Below are positions 26,104-34,933 of a DNA stretch of 64,000 bases, piece by piece (position 1 is the first letter of the stretch; every line of letters begins with the position of its first letter). Source of the DNA: Microbacterium trichothecenolyticum (lineage in GTDB: Bacteria > Actinomycetota > Actinomycetes > Actinomycetales > Microbacteriaceae); the NCBI RefSeq assembly GCF_030818955.1, contig NZ_JAUTBF010000001.1, positions 2,666,001 to 2,730,000 on the forward strand. Direction: 5' to 3'. Under the pieces are notes generated by a model. The model was given only the letters and a program-made list of their open reading frames with translations. It was not told the origin of the DNA and made no database searches. The translations under genes were made by a program, and so were the position numbers.

Positions 26104-26971
26104 GTGGCATCCCCCGCACCTGCGGCCGTGTGGCGCCCGAGCGAGCTGGAGCTCGGTCGGCGCGCCACGCGGCGGCAGCAGTCGACGAAATCGGTGCTCA
26201 TCGCGCTGGTCAGCTCGGTGGTCTTCGTCGTCGTGGTCGGCTGGGCGGTGCTGTCGAGTCCCGGCTGGGAAGACGTGCGGCGGGCCTTCTTCGACCCCGA
26301 CATCGCGCTCAAGAGCTTCCCGTCGATCCTCGCCGGGCTGTGGGTCAACATCCAGGTGCTGATCGTCGCGGCGATCGCGGTGGCGATCCTCGGCACCACG
26401 CTGGCGGTGCTGCGCTCGCTGCGCGGGCCGGTGTTCTTTCCGCTGGCGGGCGCTGGCGACGATCTACACCGACCTGTTCCGCGGCATCCCGCTGCTGATC
26501 GTGCTGTACCTGGTGGGTTTCGGTCTGCCGGCGCTCGGGATCTTCGGGCGCGTGCCGGTGGTGCTGTGGGGCACGATCGCCATCGTGCTGACGTACTCGG
26601 CGTACATCGCCGAGGTGCTGCGCGCGGGTATGGAGGCCGTGCATCCCTCGCAGCGCGTCGCCGCCCGCTCGCTGGGGTTGACGCACGGCCAGACGCTGCG
26701 CATCGTCGTGATCCCCCAGGGTGTGCGCAAGGTCGTGCCCGCGCTCATGAACGACTTCGTGTCGATGCAGAAAGACGTCGGGCTCATCTCGGTTCTGGGC
26801 GCGGTGGATGCCGTGCGCGCGGCGCAGATCTCCGCGGCGCAGTACTACAACTTCACGCCGTACATCGTGGCGGCGCTGCTGTTCGTGGCGATGGCGCTGC
26901 CGATGATCCGCCTGACCGACTACGTCTCGGCGCGGCTGGCGAAGCGCGAGCAGATGGGCGGCATCGTATGA
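26104..26971 (+). pseudogene. Amino-acid ABC transporter permease (HisM/GlnP-like), frameshifted
   Basis: The reading frame from GTG 26104 gives an N-terminal cytosolic tail and two helices (VLIALVSSVVFVVVVGWAVL; VNIQVLIVAAIAVAILGTTL), then breaks around 26444-26450. The natural continuation (RALATIYTDLFRGIPLLIVL ... EVLRAGMEAVHPSQRVAARS) lies in the +1 frame to 26971. Deleting one G in CTGGCGGGCG restores a full permease of about 288 residues. The stop overlaps the ATPase ATG. If the extra base is real, the transporter lacks a normal permease; if it is a sequencing error, the operon is intact. Confidence 0.85.
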
Positions 26972-27711
26972 GCGTGCTTGACGTCAAAAGCGTGCGCAAG
27001 GCCTTCGGCGACCACGTCGTGCTCGACGGGATCGACCTCTCGATCGATCAGCACGAGGTGGTCGTGCTGATCGGAGCCTCGGGCTCGGGAAAGTCGACAC
27101 TGCTGCGCACCGTCAACCTCATCGAGCGCGTCGACGACGGTCAGATCCTGCTGAACGGCGACGACCTCACCGACCCCGCCATCGATCAAGACGCCGCGCG
27201 CGCCCGCATCGGCGTGGTCTTCCAGCACTTCAACCTCTTTCCGCACCTGCGCGTGATCGAGAACGTCACGCTGGCCGCGCGCAAGGTGCACCGGATGCCG
27301 AAGGCCGAGGCCTACGCCCGCGGCACCGAGCTGCTGGAGCAGCTGGGACTCGGGGCCAAGGCCCGCGAGTTCCCCGATCGCCTGTCCGGCGGGCAGCAGC
27401 AGCGCGTGGCGATCGTTCGCGCCGTGATGACCGATCCCGAGTTGCTGCTGCTCGATGAGATCACGTCGGCGCTCGACCCGCAGCTGGTGGGTGAGGTGCT
27501 CGATCTCGTGCGCGTGCTGCGCGACCGCGGCTCGACCATGCTCATGGCCACGCACGAGATGTCGTTCGCCCGCGAGGTGGCCGACCGCATCGTGTTCATG
27601 AAGGGCGGACGCATCGTCGAGCAGGGCACGCCGGCGCAGATTCTCGACGCGCCGCAGCACCCCGACACGATCGCGTTCCTCGAGCGCGAGCGACGCGGCG
27701 GCGCGCTCTGA
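26968..27711 (+). CDS. Amino-acid ABC transporter ATP-binding protein (GlnQ/HisP-like)
   Basis: This 247-residue ATPase of the polar amino-acid uptake family has Walker A GASGSGKST near residues 34-42, VFQHFNLFPHLRVIENVTLA Q-loop, signature LSGGQQQR and Walker B LLLLDEITSALDP (Ile replaces Pro after DE), then H-loop MATHEMSFAREV. It completes a three-gene importer with the lipoprotein and the frameshifted permease. ATGA overlap with the permease. Confidence 0.94.
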   Translation: MSVLDVKSVRKAFGDHVVLDGIDLSIDQHEVVVLIGASGSGKSTLLRTVNLIERVDDGQILLNGDDLTDPAIDQDAARARIGVVFQHFNLFPHLRVIENVTLAARKVHRMPKAEAYARGTELLEQLGLGAKAREFPDRLSGGQQQRVAIVRAVMTDPELLLLDEITSALDPQLVGEVLDLVRVLRDRGSTMLMATHEMSFAREVADRIVFMKGGRIVEQGTPAQILDAPQHPDTIAFLERERRGGAL

Positions 27712-27888
27712 GCGCTGTTTTCGCCCTCTCGGCCTCAGGGTCGCGGGGGTGTTGGTGGTGCCTCAGCGAGGCCCCTGTGACGCCTGGGGAACGGGTTAAC
27801 ATCGCCTGTCGTCGGAGTGTCCGAACGACACGCCGAGTGTGACAGAAAACTTGACAGGTTCGCACGCCGTCGGTAGGCATCGCGGGAG

Positions 27889-28099
27889 TTATCCCCCGAG
27901 TTGTGCACATGCATACTTCGCGCGGGCAACCTTCAACGAAAACTTCACACCGGATTTCCCCAGGAAACCTGTGGACAAATAATGGCCAGGTCAGGACGGC
28001 TATCTTGGTCAAAACTCACATCCATCCACCGAGTTGTCCACAGTAGTTGTGCACAGACGTGTCGGCGTTTCCCGCAGTCTCTCCACAGAGTTATCCACA
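27889..28099. other. Cluster of DnaA-box-like sequences upstream of dnaB
   Basis: Within 211 bp there is one perfect DnaA box (TTATCCACA, 28091-28099), two TTGTCCACA boxes (28034-28042 plus strand; 27970-27978 minus strand), two TTGTGCACA variants (27901-27909; 28047-28055) and weaker matches at 27889-27897 and 28079-28087. The whole 573-bp gap (27712-28284) has no gene and is visibly more AT-rich than its surroundings. It could be a DnaA-binding regulatory region for dnaB, a DnaA-titration locus, or less likely an origin, since dnaA/dnaN are not in view. Confidence 0.75.
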
Positions 28100-28284
28100 G
28101 GCACATTTGCGCGGGAGGAGGGGTGCTCTTAACGTGGGTCCAGCCCCTCGGTCTTCGTCTCGCGGCCACACGGCGTCGATGTCGGACGTTGGTGATTCGA
28201 TGCTCCCGAGGTCGTTCCATCTCCCTCCATCCGAGCCCGCGCGGAGCGAGGTGAGCGGGGTCCCCGAGAACTGAAGGAGAGCCT

Positions 28285-29652
28285 GTGTCGATCGCTGACA
28301 TCGCCGAAGAGCGTCTCGGAAAAGCCCCGCGCCCCGAGCGCACCCCGCCGCACGACATGCTCGCCGAGCAGAGCGCCCTGGGCGGCATGCTGCTGTCGAA
28401 GGATGCCGTGGCCGACGTCATCGAGACGCTCCGCGGCCCCGACTTCTACGTGCCGAAGCACGAGCTGATCTTCGAGGCGATCCTCACCCTCTACTCGCAC
28501 GGCGAGCCGACCGACGTCGTCGCGGTGACCGACGAACTCATCAAGACCGGTGAGCTGCAGCGCGCCGGGGGAGCGGACTACCTTCACACCCTCACCTCGA
28601 TCGTTCCCACCGCGGCCAACGCCGGCTATTACGCGTCGATCGTGTCGGAGCGCGCGATGCTCCGCCGTCTCGTCGAAGCGGGCACCCGCATCGTGCAGAT
28701 GGGCTACGCCGGCGAGGGCGACCCCACCGAGCTCGTCAACAGCGCCCAGGCCGAGATCTACAACGTCTCGGGCGACGACAGTGCCGAAGACTACATCCCC
28801 CTGACGGTGGCCGTGGATGCCGCGGTCGACGAGATCGAGGCCGCCCGCGGGCGCGACGGCTCGATGACCGGCATCCCCACCGGCTTCGCCGGTCTCGACC
28901 AGTTGACGAACGGCCTGCACCCCGGCCAGATGATCGTGCTCGCGGCCCGCCCCGCCATGGGTAAGTCGACGCTCGCGCTCGACTTCGCCCGCGCCGCCGC
29001 GATCAAGTCGAACGCGCCGTGCATCTTCTTCTCGCTCGAGATGGGCCGCTCCGAGATCGCGATGCGCCTGCTCAGCGCCGAGGGAGCCATCCCGCTGCAG
29101 AGCATGCGCAAGGGCACGCTCGACTCCCGCGACTGGACCACCGTCGCCGCCACCCGCGGCCGCATCAACGACGCGCCCCTCTATATCGACGACAGCCCCA
29201 ATATGACGCTGGTCGAGATCCGCGCCAAGTGCCGTCGCCTGAAGCAGCGCGAGGGTCTGAAGATGGTCGTCATCGACTACCTGCAGCTGCTCACCAGCGG
29301 TAAGCGGGTCGAGTCGCGTCAGCAGGAGGTCAGTGAGTTCTCGCGCGCGCTGAAGCTGATGGCGAAGGAGTTGCAGGTTCCCGTCATCGCCCTGTCGCAG
29401 CTGAACCGTGGTGCCGAGCAGCGCGCCGACAAGAAGCCGGCCCTGAGCGACCTGCGTGAGTCGGGCTCGATCGAGCAGGATGCCGACATGGTGGTGCTCC
29501 TGCACCGCGAGGCGGCGTACGAGAAGGACTCCCCGCGTGCCGGTGAGGCGGATCTGATCGTGGCGAAGCACCGTAACGGCCCGACGGACACGATCACGGT
29601 GGCGTTCCAGGGGCACTATTCGCGGTTCGCGGATATGGCGCCGGGGATGTAG
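28285..29652 (+). CDS. dnaB: Replicative DNA helicase DnaB
   Basis: This 455-residue hexameric helicase has an N-terminal primase-interacting domain (PPHDMLAEQSALGGMLLSKD), a linker, and a RecA-fold motor with Walker A ARPAMGKS at residues 221-228, MVVIDYLQLL Walker B, and DADMVVLLHRE near the C-terminus. It unwinds DNA ahead of the replisome. There is no intein insertion, unlike in many actinobacterial DnaBs. The start is a GTG with GAAGGAG 6 bases upstream. The preceding DnaA-box cluster suggests DnaA-linked expression. Confidence 0.97.
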   Translation: MSIADIAEERLGKAPRPERTPPHDMLAEQSALGGMLLSKDAVADVIETLRGPDFYVPKHELIFEAILTLYSHGEPTDVVAVTDELIKTGELQRAGGADYLHTLTSIVPTAANAGYYASIVSERAMLRRLVEAGTRIVQMGYAGEGDPTELVNSAQAEIYNVSGDDSAEDYIPLTVAVDAAVDEIEAARGRDGSMTGIPTGFAGLDQLTNGLHPGQMIVLAARPAMGKSTLALDFARAAAIKSNAPCIFFSLEMGRSEIAMRLLSAEGAIPLQSMRKGTLDSRDWTTVAATRGRINDAPLYIDDSPNMTLVEIRAKCRRLKQREGLKMVVIDYLQLLTSGKRVESRQQEVSEFSRALKLMAKELQVPVIALSQLNRGAEQRADKKPALSDLRESGSIEQDADMVVLLHREAAYEKDSPRAGEADLIVAKHRNGPTDTITVAFQGHYSRFADMAPGM

Positions 29653-29906
29653 TTCTTCTGTAGCTTCCGACGACGACTTCTGCGAGAACGGGCACCACGC
29701 CCGGGCGCCGGAGCCGTTTGCTCTCCGACGTGCGCTTCGGCAGCATCCGGCATGAATCGACCACCCGCGCGGCGTTTCAAGAGTGTTTCCGCGCGTGAAT
29801 TCCCGGGAACGGCTGCCCGGTCCGGCTCGATCAGTGTTCAGTCAGGGCTTAACGGCGAAGGCGCCGGGGGTGACCGAGGCCACCCTCGCGGGAGGGGAAC
29901 ATCACG

Positions 29907-31403
29907 ATGACGACGGCGGACGACAAAGCGGCGAAGGCCGCCGCACGCAAGGCACGGGCGGGCGCGAACGGGGTCGACACGATCCCGCCGCTGGCGAAGC
30001 TCTTCCCCCTCGGGCTGCAGCACGTTCTCGCGCTCTACGCCGGTGCGGTCGCCGTGCCGCTCATCGTGGGAGGCGCGCTCGGATACAGCGCGCAAGACCT
30101 GGCGTTCCTCATCAGCGCCGACCTGTTCATCGCGGGCATCGCCACGATCGTGCAGTCCGTCGGCTTCTGGCGATTCGGTGTGCGCCTGCCGCTCATGCAG
30201 GGCGTCACGTTCGCCGCGGTCGGTCCGATGATCGCGATCGGCACGCAGCATGGCATCCAGACGATCTTCGGCTCCGTGATCGCGTGCGGGCTGTTCATGA
30301 TCCTCGTCGCGCCGTTCTTCGCGCAGCTGCTGCGCTTCTTCCCGCCGATCGTGACGGGTACCGTCATCCTGATCATCGGCCTGTCGCTCATGCGCGTCGC
30401 CGCGGGCTGGATCACGACCGGATCGACCGCCGACGAGCCCGGCGCTCCGCCCATCAACATCGCGTTCGCCTTCGGGACGCTCCTGCTCATCGTTCTCATC
30501 GAACGCTTCGCGCCCGCGGCGATCGCGCGCGTATCGGTTCTCCTGGGTCTCGTCCTGGGAACGCTGGCGGCCCTGTTCGTCCCGGGGATGGTCGACTGGT
30601 CGAACGTGGGTGAGGCCGGGTGGTTCGCAATCGTCACGCCGTTCCACTTCGGGCTGCCGGTGTTCGAGTTCGCCTCGATCCTGTCGATGGTCATCGTCGG
30701 CATCGTCATCATGACCGAGACGACGGGCGACATGGTCGCCGTCGGCGAGATCGTCGAGAAGCCCGTCACGCGGCGTCAACTCGCCGACGGCCTGCGTGCC
30801 GACGGCCTGGGTACCGTCCTCGGGGGAATCTTCAACACCTTCCCGTACACCGCGTTCGCGCAGAACGTCGGTCTCGTCTCGCTCACCGGCGTGCGCTCGC
30901 GCTACGTCGCCACCATGGCGGGAGCGATCCTCGTCGTCCTCGGCGTCGTCCCCAAGGTGTCGGCCATCGTCGAGGGCGTGCCGCGTGCGGTGCTGGGCGG
31001 CGCGGGCATCGCCCTGTTCGGGATGGTCGCCGCCAGTGGCATCCGGACGCTCGCGAAGGTGAAGTTCAACAACAAGAACGTTCTGATCGTCGCCCTGTCG
31101 GTGGGCGTCGCTCTGCTGCCGACGGTGTCGCCCACGATCTACGACCGCTTCCCGACCTGGTTCCAGCTCATCTTCGACTCGGGCATCTCGGCCGGCGCCA
31201 TCGTCGCGATCCTGCTGAACCTGCTGCTCAACAGCTCCGATGTGCGAGCGCAGGCCGCGACCGAGCCCGCGCTCGGGGCGTACGACGCCGTCCGCGGCCC
31301 CGCCGCAGCCGCTCTCGTACACCCCGAGGCGGAGGGGACCGGCCTCATCCCCACCGCGGCGCTGGATGACCCGGAAGAAAAGAAGTCGACCCCCTCGGCG
31401 TGA
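29907..31403 (+). CDS. NCS2-family nucleobase:cation symporter (xanthine/uric acid type)
   Basis: This 498-residue membrane transporter has about 13-14 helices. Family marks are LGLQHVLALYAGAVAVPLIV near the start, LPLMQGVTFAAVGPMIAIG, the TGTVILIIGLSLMRVAAGW helix, and the substrate-site ETTGDMVAVGEIV plus FNTFPYTAFAQNVGLV segments typical of purine (xanthine/urate) members. It imports a nucleobase with H+ or Na+. The convergent nucleoside phosphorylase fits a nucleoside/nucleobase salvage locus. GGGAGGGG precedes the ATG. Confidence 0.92.
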   Translation: MTTADDKAAKAAARKARAGANGVDTIPPLAKLFPLGLQHVLALYAGAVAVPLIVGGALGYSAQDLAFLISADLFIAGIATIVQSVGFWRFGVRLPLMQGVTFAAVGPMIAIGTQHGIQTIFGSVIACGLFMILVAPFFAQLLRFFPPIVTGTVILIIGLSLMRVAAGWITTGSTADEPGAPPINIAFAFGTLLLIVLIERFAPAAIARVSVLLGLVLGTLAALFVPGMVDWSNVGEAGWFAIVTPFHFGLPVFEFASILSMVIVGIVIMTETTGDMVAVGEIVEKPVTRRQLADGLRADGLGTVLGGIFNTFPYTAFAQNVGLVSLTGVRSRYVATMAGAILVVLGVVPKVSAIVEGVPRAVLGGAGIALFGMVAASGIRTLAKVKFNNKNVLIVALSVGVALLPTVSPTIYDRFPTWFQLIFDSGISAGAIVAILLNLLLNSSDVRAQAATEPALGAYDAVRGPAAAALVHPEAEGTGLIPTAALDDPEEKKSTPSA

Positions 31404-31451
31404 CTGCTCGATGAGGGCCGACCAACTTCCCCCGTCGCGCTTCTCGGCGCC

Positions 31452-32220
31452 TCAGAGCTCGAGCTCGACGGCCGTCTCGAGAGCCGCCTCGATCGACCGC
31501 ATCCAGCCGTCCTTGAGGGCGGTGTTCGCCTCGTCGTAGAGCGAGGCGCCGTCGACGAGGTTGCTCGAGCACGCGCACACCATGCCGGCGCGGAGCCCCC
31601 GCAGTCGCGCCACCACGAAGAGAGCGGATGCCTCCATCTCGACGTTCAGCAGGCCCATGCGGTGCAGCTGGTCGATCCATTCCGGGGTCTCGGCGTAGAA
31701 GGCGTCGTCGCTGACACTGATCCCTGCGTGCGCGGTGGTGCCGGATGCCTCGGCGAGGCGGGTGCTGTGGCGTGTCAGGGCGAGGGTGAGCTCGGCATCC
31801 GGAACCGCCGGGAAGCCCTTGGGCACGTAGGCATCCGTGGTGCCGTCGTTGCGGAAGCTGCCCTCGCTCACGAGCAGGTCGCCCGGGACGATGCCAGGCT
31901 GAAGGCCCGCGGAGCTGCCGACGCGGATGAAGCTCGTCACGCCCACGGCGGGCCAGCTCCTCGACGGCGATCGCGGTCGACGGGCATCCCATCCCGGTGG
32001 ACGTGGCGGTGATGTGGCGACCCTTGTACCAACCGGTCATCGTGCGGTGCTCGCGGTTGTGCGCGACCTCCTTCACGTCGGTGAGGAACTCGGCCACGAA
32101 GGGAACGCGGAACGGATCCCCGGGGAGAAGGGCGACGGATGACACCTCGCCGGGCGCGATACCGATGTGGTACTGCCGCGCGGTGAGACCGGCCTGGGAC
32201 TTATCGACGACGCTGGACAT
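31452..32220 (-). pseudogene. Nucleoside phosphorylase (uridine phosphorylase-like), frameshifted
   Basis: Two adjacent frames together give a PNP/UDP-family enzyme. The N-terminal part (YHIGIAPGEVSSVALLPGDP, HRTMTGWYKGRHITATSTGM, STAIAVEELA) runs from ATG 32220 to about 31950. The rest (VGVTSFIRVGSSAGLQPGIV ... LLNVEMEASALFVVARLRGL) is in the shifted frame to 31452. Removing one base in GGCGGGCC (31947-31954, plus strand) restores about 255 residues. The substrate-binding EMEAS and phosphate-binding Arg regions are present, and the overall pattern is closer to uridine phosphorylase (Udp) than DeoD. It lies convergent to the nucleobase transporter gene. Confidence 0.85.
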
Positions 32221-32438
32221 GCTGAACGACCTCCGGTGGGAAATGTGACGATGGGTATCGCCGCAGTCCCCGCCCTGTCGCCAAGCGTCATGGTTGATAG
32301 GACACGCAGTGCGCCGACGCTATCACGGTGGGTGGGTAGGGGATGTGGTGTTCGCGGGGTGGGCCGCGGGCGGTGGTGGATCCCCGCGCGACGGCAACCT
32401 GGTCGCCGCGCTCGGGGTCGGTGTCTGAGTCGCCTTCG

Positions 32439-32444
32439 TAGACT
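32439..32444 (+). promoter_or_regulatory. -10 element (TAGACT) of a leaderless promoter
   Basis: TAGACT ends 6 bases before the ATG at 32451 and no Shine-Dalgarno is present. Confidence 0.6.
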
Positions 32445-32450
32445 CGGCGC

Positions 32451-32861
32451 ATGAGTGTGAGCCTGCGAGTGGGTCCGATCGCGTATCCGATCGGTCGCGC
32501 CGACTTCCTCGGCTCGTTCTTCGATACGGTCGCGGTTCGGCTGGAGGGCGGTTCGCGCGGGTCTCGGTTCCCGACGCTCGCGGCGCTCTATCGCGACGGT
32601 GAACTGTCTGCGGATGCCGCGAGCTCAGCGCGCGACGAACTCGTGCGCGCGGAGCACGAGCTGGGTCAGCACCCGCCGACGGCCGTGGTCTGGGACATCC
32701 ACCGGCCGGGCGTTCTTCCGCCCTGGGGGAGTGACATCGCCGCCACGATCACGTCGCTCGGCGACTACTTCGTCACGGCTGACGGGCGGCCGCTGAACGC
32801 GGTGATGGATGCTGCGTTCGATGCGAGTGCCCGCACGGGCAAGCCGGCGCGGATTGCCTGA
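32451..32861 (+). CDS. Immunity 70 (Imm70) family protein, orphan
   Basis: This 136-residue soluble protein fits Imm70: SLRVGPIAYPIGRADFLGSF, FFDTVAVRLEGGSRGSRFPT, a helical middle, VVWDIHRPGVLPPWG and the end LGDYFVTADGRPL. Imm70 proteins are predicted antidotes of polymorphic toxins, encoded after a secreted toxin gene. No toxin gene is adjacent here: the neighbours are a nucleoside phosphorylase (divergent) and a TetR gene. It may protect against toxins of competing kin. The start follows a leaderless promoter. Confidence 0.78.
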   Translation: MSVSLRVGPIAYPIGRADFLGSFFDTVAVRLEGGSRGSRFPTLAALYRDGELSADAASSARDELVRAEHELGQHPPTAVVWDIHRPGVLPPWGSDIAATITSLGDYFVTADGRPLNAVMDAAFDASARTGKPARIA

Positions 32862-33012
32862 CGCTCAGTTCGAGTTCGCCCCACTGCTTTGGAGCGGGGG
32901 CGAGGAAGTCAGCGGGGTCGACCTGGTCGATGACCTCGCGGATGGCGGCGTCGGCGTGGAGGAAGAGGGTGGCTGGGGTCGTGGCGGTGACGGTACTCCG
33001 GGGTGGCGACAT
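32862..33012 (-). pseudogene. Possible remnant of a maleylpyruvate-isomerase-type (DinB-like) protein
   Basis: The minus frame reads STVTATTPATLFLHADAAIR then EVIDQVDPADFLAPAPKQWG from an ATG at 33012. This looks like the N-terminal helix of small DinB/maleylpyruvate-isomerase-like proteins. It loses any family character where it meets the Imm70 gene end. It could equally be chance coding. Confidence 0.22.
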
Positions 33013-33043
33013 GGGTCAGACCCGCCGCATCGCATGCTGAGTG

Positions 33044-33742
33044 TCAGGCGTCTCGAACGCGTTCTCCAGAGCGCTCGATTCCGGCCAGGAGCACGTCGAT
33101 CGCGAAGTCGCGTCGCGCTGCGTCGTCGGGGCCGGTGAGCAACGACGCGGAGCGAGCAACGTGCGGGAATCGGTCGGGGTCGGCGCCGTCGTATGCGGCG
33201 CGCACGTGTTCACGATCGTCGCCGATGTCCCCCCGGTTGAGCCGGACGGTCCGCTCGACGGCGGTCGACGCGGCGAACTGCGCAATGAGGTCGACCGCGA
33301 GAGCGGCGCGGTCGGCGGGAACACCGCCCGCCTCCATGAGCGCCAACTCGTGTTCCGCGAGACGGAGAGCACCGGGGAGGACCGGGATCGAGCCGAGCGC
33401 GATCGTGCCGAGGCCGGGGTAGGTCTCCAGCGTCTCGATCGTGTGGACGATGGTGCCGGCGAGGGCGTCTCGCCAGTCGTGGCCGTCGTCGGTGGCATCC
33501 ACGAGGGACACCTCCGCGTACGCGGCATCCAGGACGTGCTCGAGCAGGATGTCGCGGTTGCCGAAGTACGCGTAGAGCGAGGCGGGGCCGGTTTCGACCC
33601 GTGCCGCGACGTGTCGCAGGCTGACCGCGTCGACGCCGTTCTCGCGGATCAGGGCCACCGCCGCCTCGAGGATCGACTGCCGGGACAGCGGCGCCTTCGC
33701 GGGGCGGGCGCGGCGCGAGACCGGTTCTGCGGCTGACGGCAT
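33044..33742 (-). CDS. TetR-family transcriptional regulator
   Basis: This 232-residue repressor has an N-terminal TetR helix-turn-helix (LSRQSILEAAVALIRENGVD, VSLRHVAARVETGPASLYAY, FGNRDILLEHVL) and a C-terminal ligand domain related to TetR_C (YPGLGTIALGSIPVLPGALR region). Start at ATG 33742: a TACCGT -10 box lies 6 bases upstream (33749-33754, minus strand), so the mRNA is probably leaderless. It is divergent from the NAD(P)-binding protein gene, and tandem palindromes lie between them. Confidence 0.9.
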   Translation of the reverse strand: MPSAAEPVSRRARPAKAPLSRQSILEAAVALIRENGVDAVSLRHVAARVETGPASLYAYFGNRDILLEHVLDAAYAEVSLVDATDDGHDWRDALAGTIVHTIETLETYPGLGTIALGSIPVLPGALRLAEHELALMEAGGVPADRAALAVDLIAQFAASTAVERTVRLNRGDIGDDREHVRAAYDGADPDRFPHVARSASLLTGPDDAARRDFAIDVLLAGIERSGERVRDA

Positions 33743-33773
33743 GCGGACACGGTACCACTTGACACGATCGGCA

Positions 33774-33806
33774 TTCGTGACGAACATTGTTCGCGAACGC
33801 TGTTCG
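33774..33806. promoter_or_regulatory. Tandem TetR-type operators in the tetR/nmrA divergent promoter
   Basis: Two back-to-back 13-mers, CGAACATTGTTCG (33781-33793) and CGAACGCTGTTCG (33794-33806), both fit CGAAC-N3-GTTCG. A further palindrome TTCGTGACGAA overlaps from 33774. TTGACA at 33759-33764 with AACATT 18 bp later forms the plus promoter, so repressor binding would cover the -10 and run up to the AAGGAG of the downstream gene. The TetR next door is the obvious ligand. Confidence 0.72.
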
Positions 33807-33819
33807 TGAAGGAGTGATC

Positions 33820-34656
33820 ATGTCAATTCTTGTTGTCGGTGCCAGTGGCGCCGTGGGTGGTGCGGTCGTCGCGGGTCTGCTCGATCGGGGGGAGCGGGTG
33901 CGCGCGACCAGCCGCACGCCGCAGAAGCTGGCTCTGCCGGCGGAGGTGGAGGTGTTCGCGGCGGACCTCGATGACCCAGCGTCGTTCACCGACGCCCTGA
34001 GGGGTGTCGAGCGCGTCTTCCTCTACGCCGACCTCGCCGAGCCGGAGGCATTGTTGGCGACCTTCGCGACCGCGGGCGTGCGTCACGTGGTCGTCCTGTC
34101 GTCGTCGTCCGTGACGTTTCCGGGCGCGGCCGAGGACTTCAACGGGTCGCGCTTCCTCCGGGTGGAGGAGGCCGTCGTGCGGTCGGGCCTCGCGTACACG
34201 TTCCTGCGGCCGGGCGGATTCGCGAGCAACGCGGCCCGCTGGAGCTGGGGCGTGAAGGGTGAGAGCGCCGTTCCGCTGCCGTACCCCGAGGCGGTGCAGG
34301 CGCCCATTCACGAGCAGGACATCGCCGATGTCGCCGTGGTCGCCCTCACCACCGACGCCCTCGTGGGTGCCGCGCCGGTGCTCACCGGACCGGAGCGTCT
34401 GACCCTGCGCGAGCAGGTCGCGCTGATCGGTGACGTCATCGGACGCCCGGTGGCGGTGATCGAACAGACCGAGGCGGAGTCGTCGGCGATGCTGTCGCGG
34501 TTCGTCCCCGAGGTATGGGTGCGGCAGATCATCAAGGACTGGCGCGAGGCGGTCGGCGCGACCCCGCCCATCTCCGACGAGTACACCCGCATCACGGGAC
34601 GCCCGTCGCGCACCTTCCGCGGGTGGGTCGTCGACCACGCCGATCTGTTCCGCTGA
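33820..34656 (+). CDS. NmrA-like NAD(P)-binding protein (atypical SDR)
   Basis: This 278-residue protein has a Rossmann nucleotide site SILVVGASGAVGGAVVAGLL at the N-terminus, RATSRTPQKL for NADP preference, and the FLRPGGFASNAARW and PIHEQDIADVAVVALT segments of NmrA/quinone-oxidoreductase-2-like SDRs. It lacks the classical YxxxK pair. Such genes are often induced by electrophiles or quinones through a divergent TetR or HxlR regulator, as here. AAGGAG sits 7 bases before the ATG and overlaps the operator. Confidence 0.87.
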   Translation: MSILVVGASGAVGGAVVAGLLDRGERVRATSRTPQKLALPAEVEVFAADLDDPASFTDALRGVERVFLYADLAEPEALLATFATAGVRHVVVLSSSSVTFPGAAEDFNGSRFLRVEEAVVRSGLAYTFLRPGGFASNAARWSWGVKGESAVPLPYPEAVQAPIHEQDIADVAVVALTTDALVGAAPVLTGPERLTLREQVALIGDVIGRPVAVIEQTEAESSAMLSRFVPEVWVRQIIKDWREAVGATPPISDEYTRITGRPSRTFRGWVVDHADLFR

Positions 34657-34889
34657 GGGGGCGGGCGGGATAGTTGACGGCAATCCGTGCTCTGGACCGA
34701 GGAGGTGCTCCGCGTGAGATGCGGACGTACGGGGGCGACGTTCGGGATCGCGGAAGCGTCGCGAGCTGCTCGATCGATTGATGGGCCGATGCGTTCTCGC
34801 CGAGGGCGACCGAGGCGTCGGCATGGCTGCGCGCTTCACCCCCGGCCCTGAGCGACGTGCGTGACTCCAGTCGCTTGAGTGCTCGGAAA

Positions 34890-34907
34890 ATTACATTTGA
34901 GTGTAAT
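34890..34907. promoter_or_regulatory. Inverted repeat upstream of the AbiE operon (autoregulatory operator?)
   Basis: ATTACA and TGTAAT arms with a 6-base spacer sit 27-44 bases before the antitoxin start, in a short AT-rich island. AbiEi antitoxins repress their own operon by binding inverted repeats, so this is the probable site. A TTGAGT (34875-34880) upstream may be the -35. Confidence 0.6.
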
Positions 34908-34933
34908 GTTAAAAGCGTTCGAGGGGGTGTTGC

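Noticed and set aside
25057..27711. An 884-codon open frame spanning the binding protein, permease and ATPase region
   Set aside because: Its first third is out of frame with the clear lipoprotein gene and its middle crosses the permease frameshift. Only the permease N-terminus and the ATPase parts are real.
27712..28284. Calling this gap the chromosomal origin oriC
   Set aside because: DnaA boxes are present but dnaA, dnaN and the usual flanking genes are not in the window. A regulatory or titration locus is at least as likely.
28285..29652. Intein in DnaB
   Set aside because: The protein is 455 residues with uninterrupted helicase motifs, so no intein is present.
26440..31954. Programmed frameshifting at the shared GGCGGGC heptamer
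   Set aside because: The same heptamer occurs inside intact genes (for example near 4606) without any shift, and the two genes are unrelated. Sequencing error or mutation is simpler.
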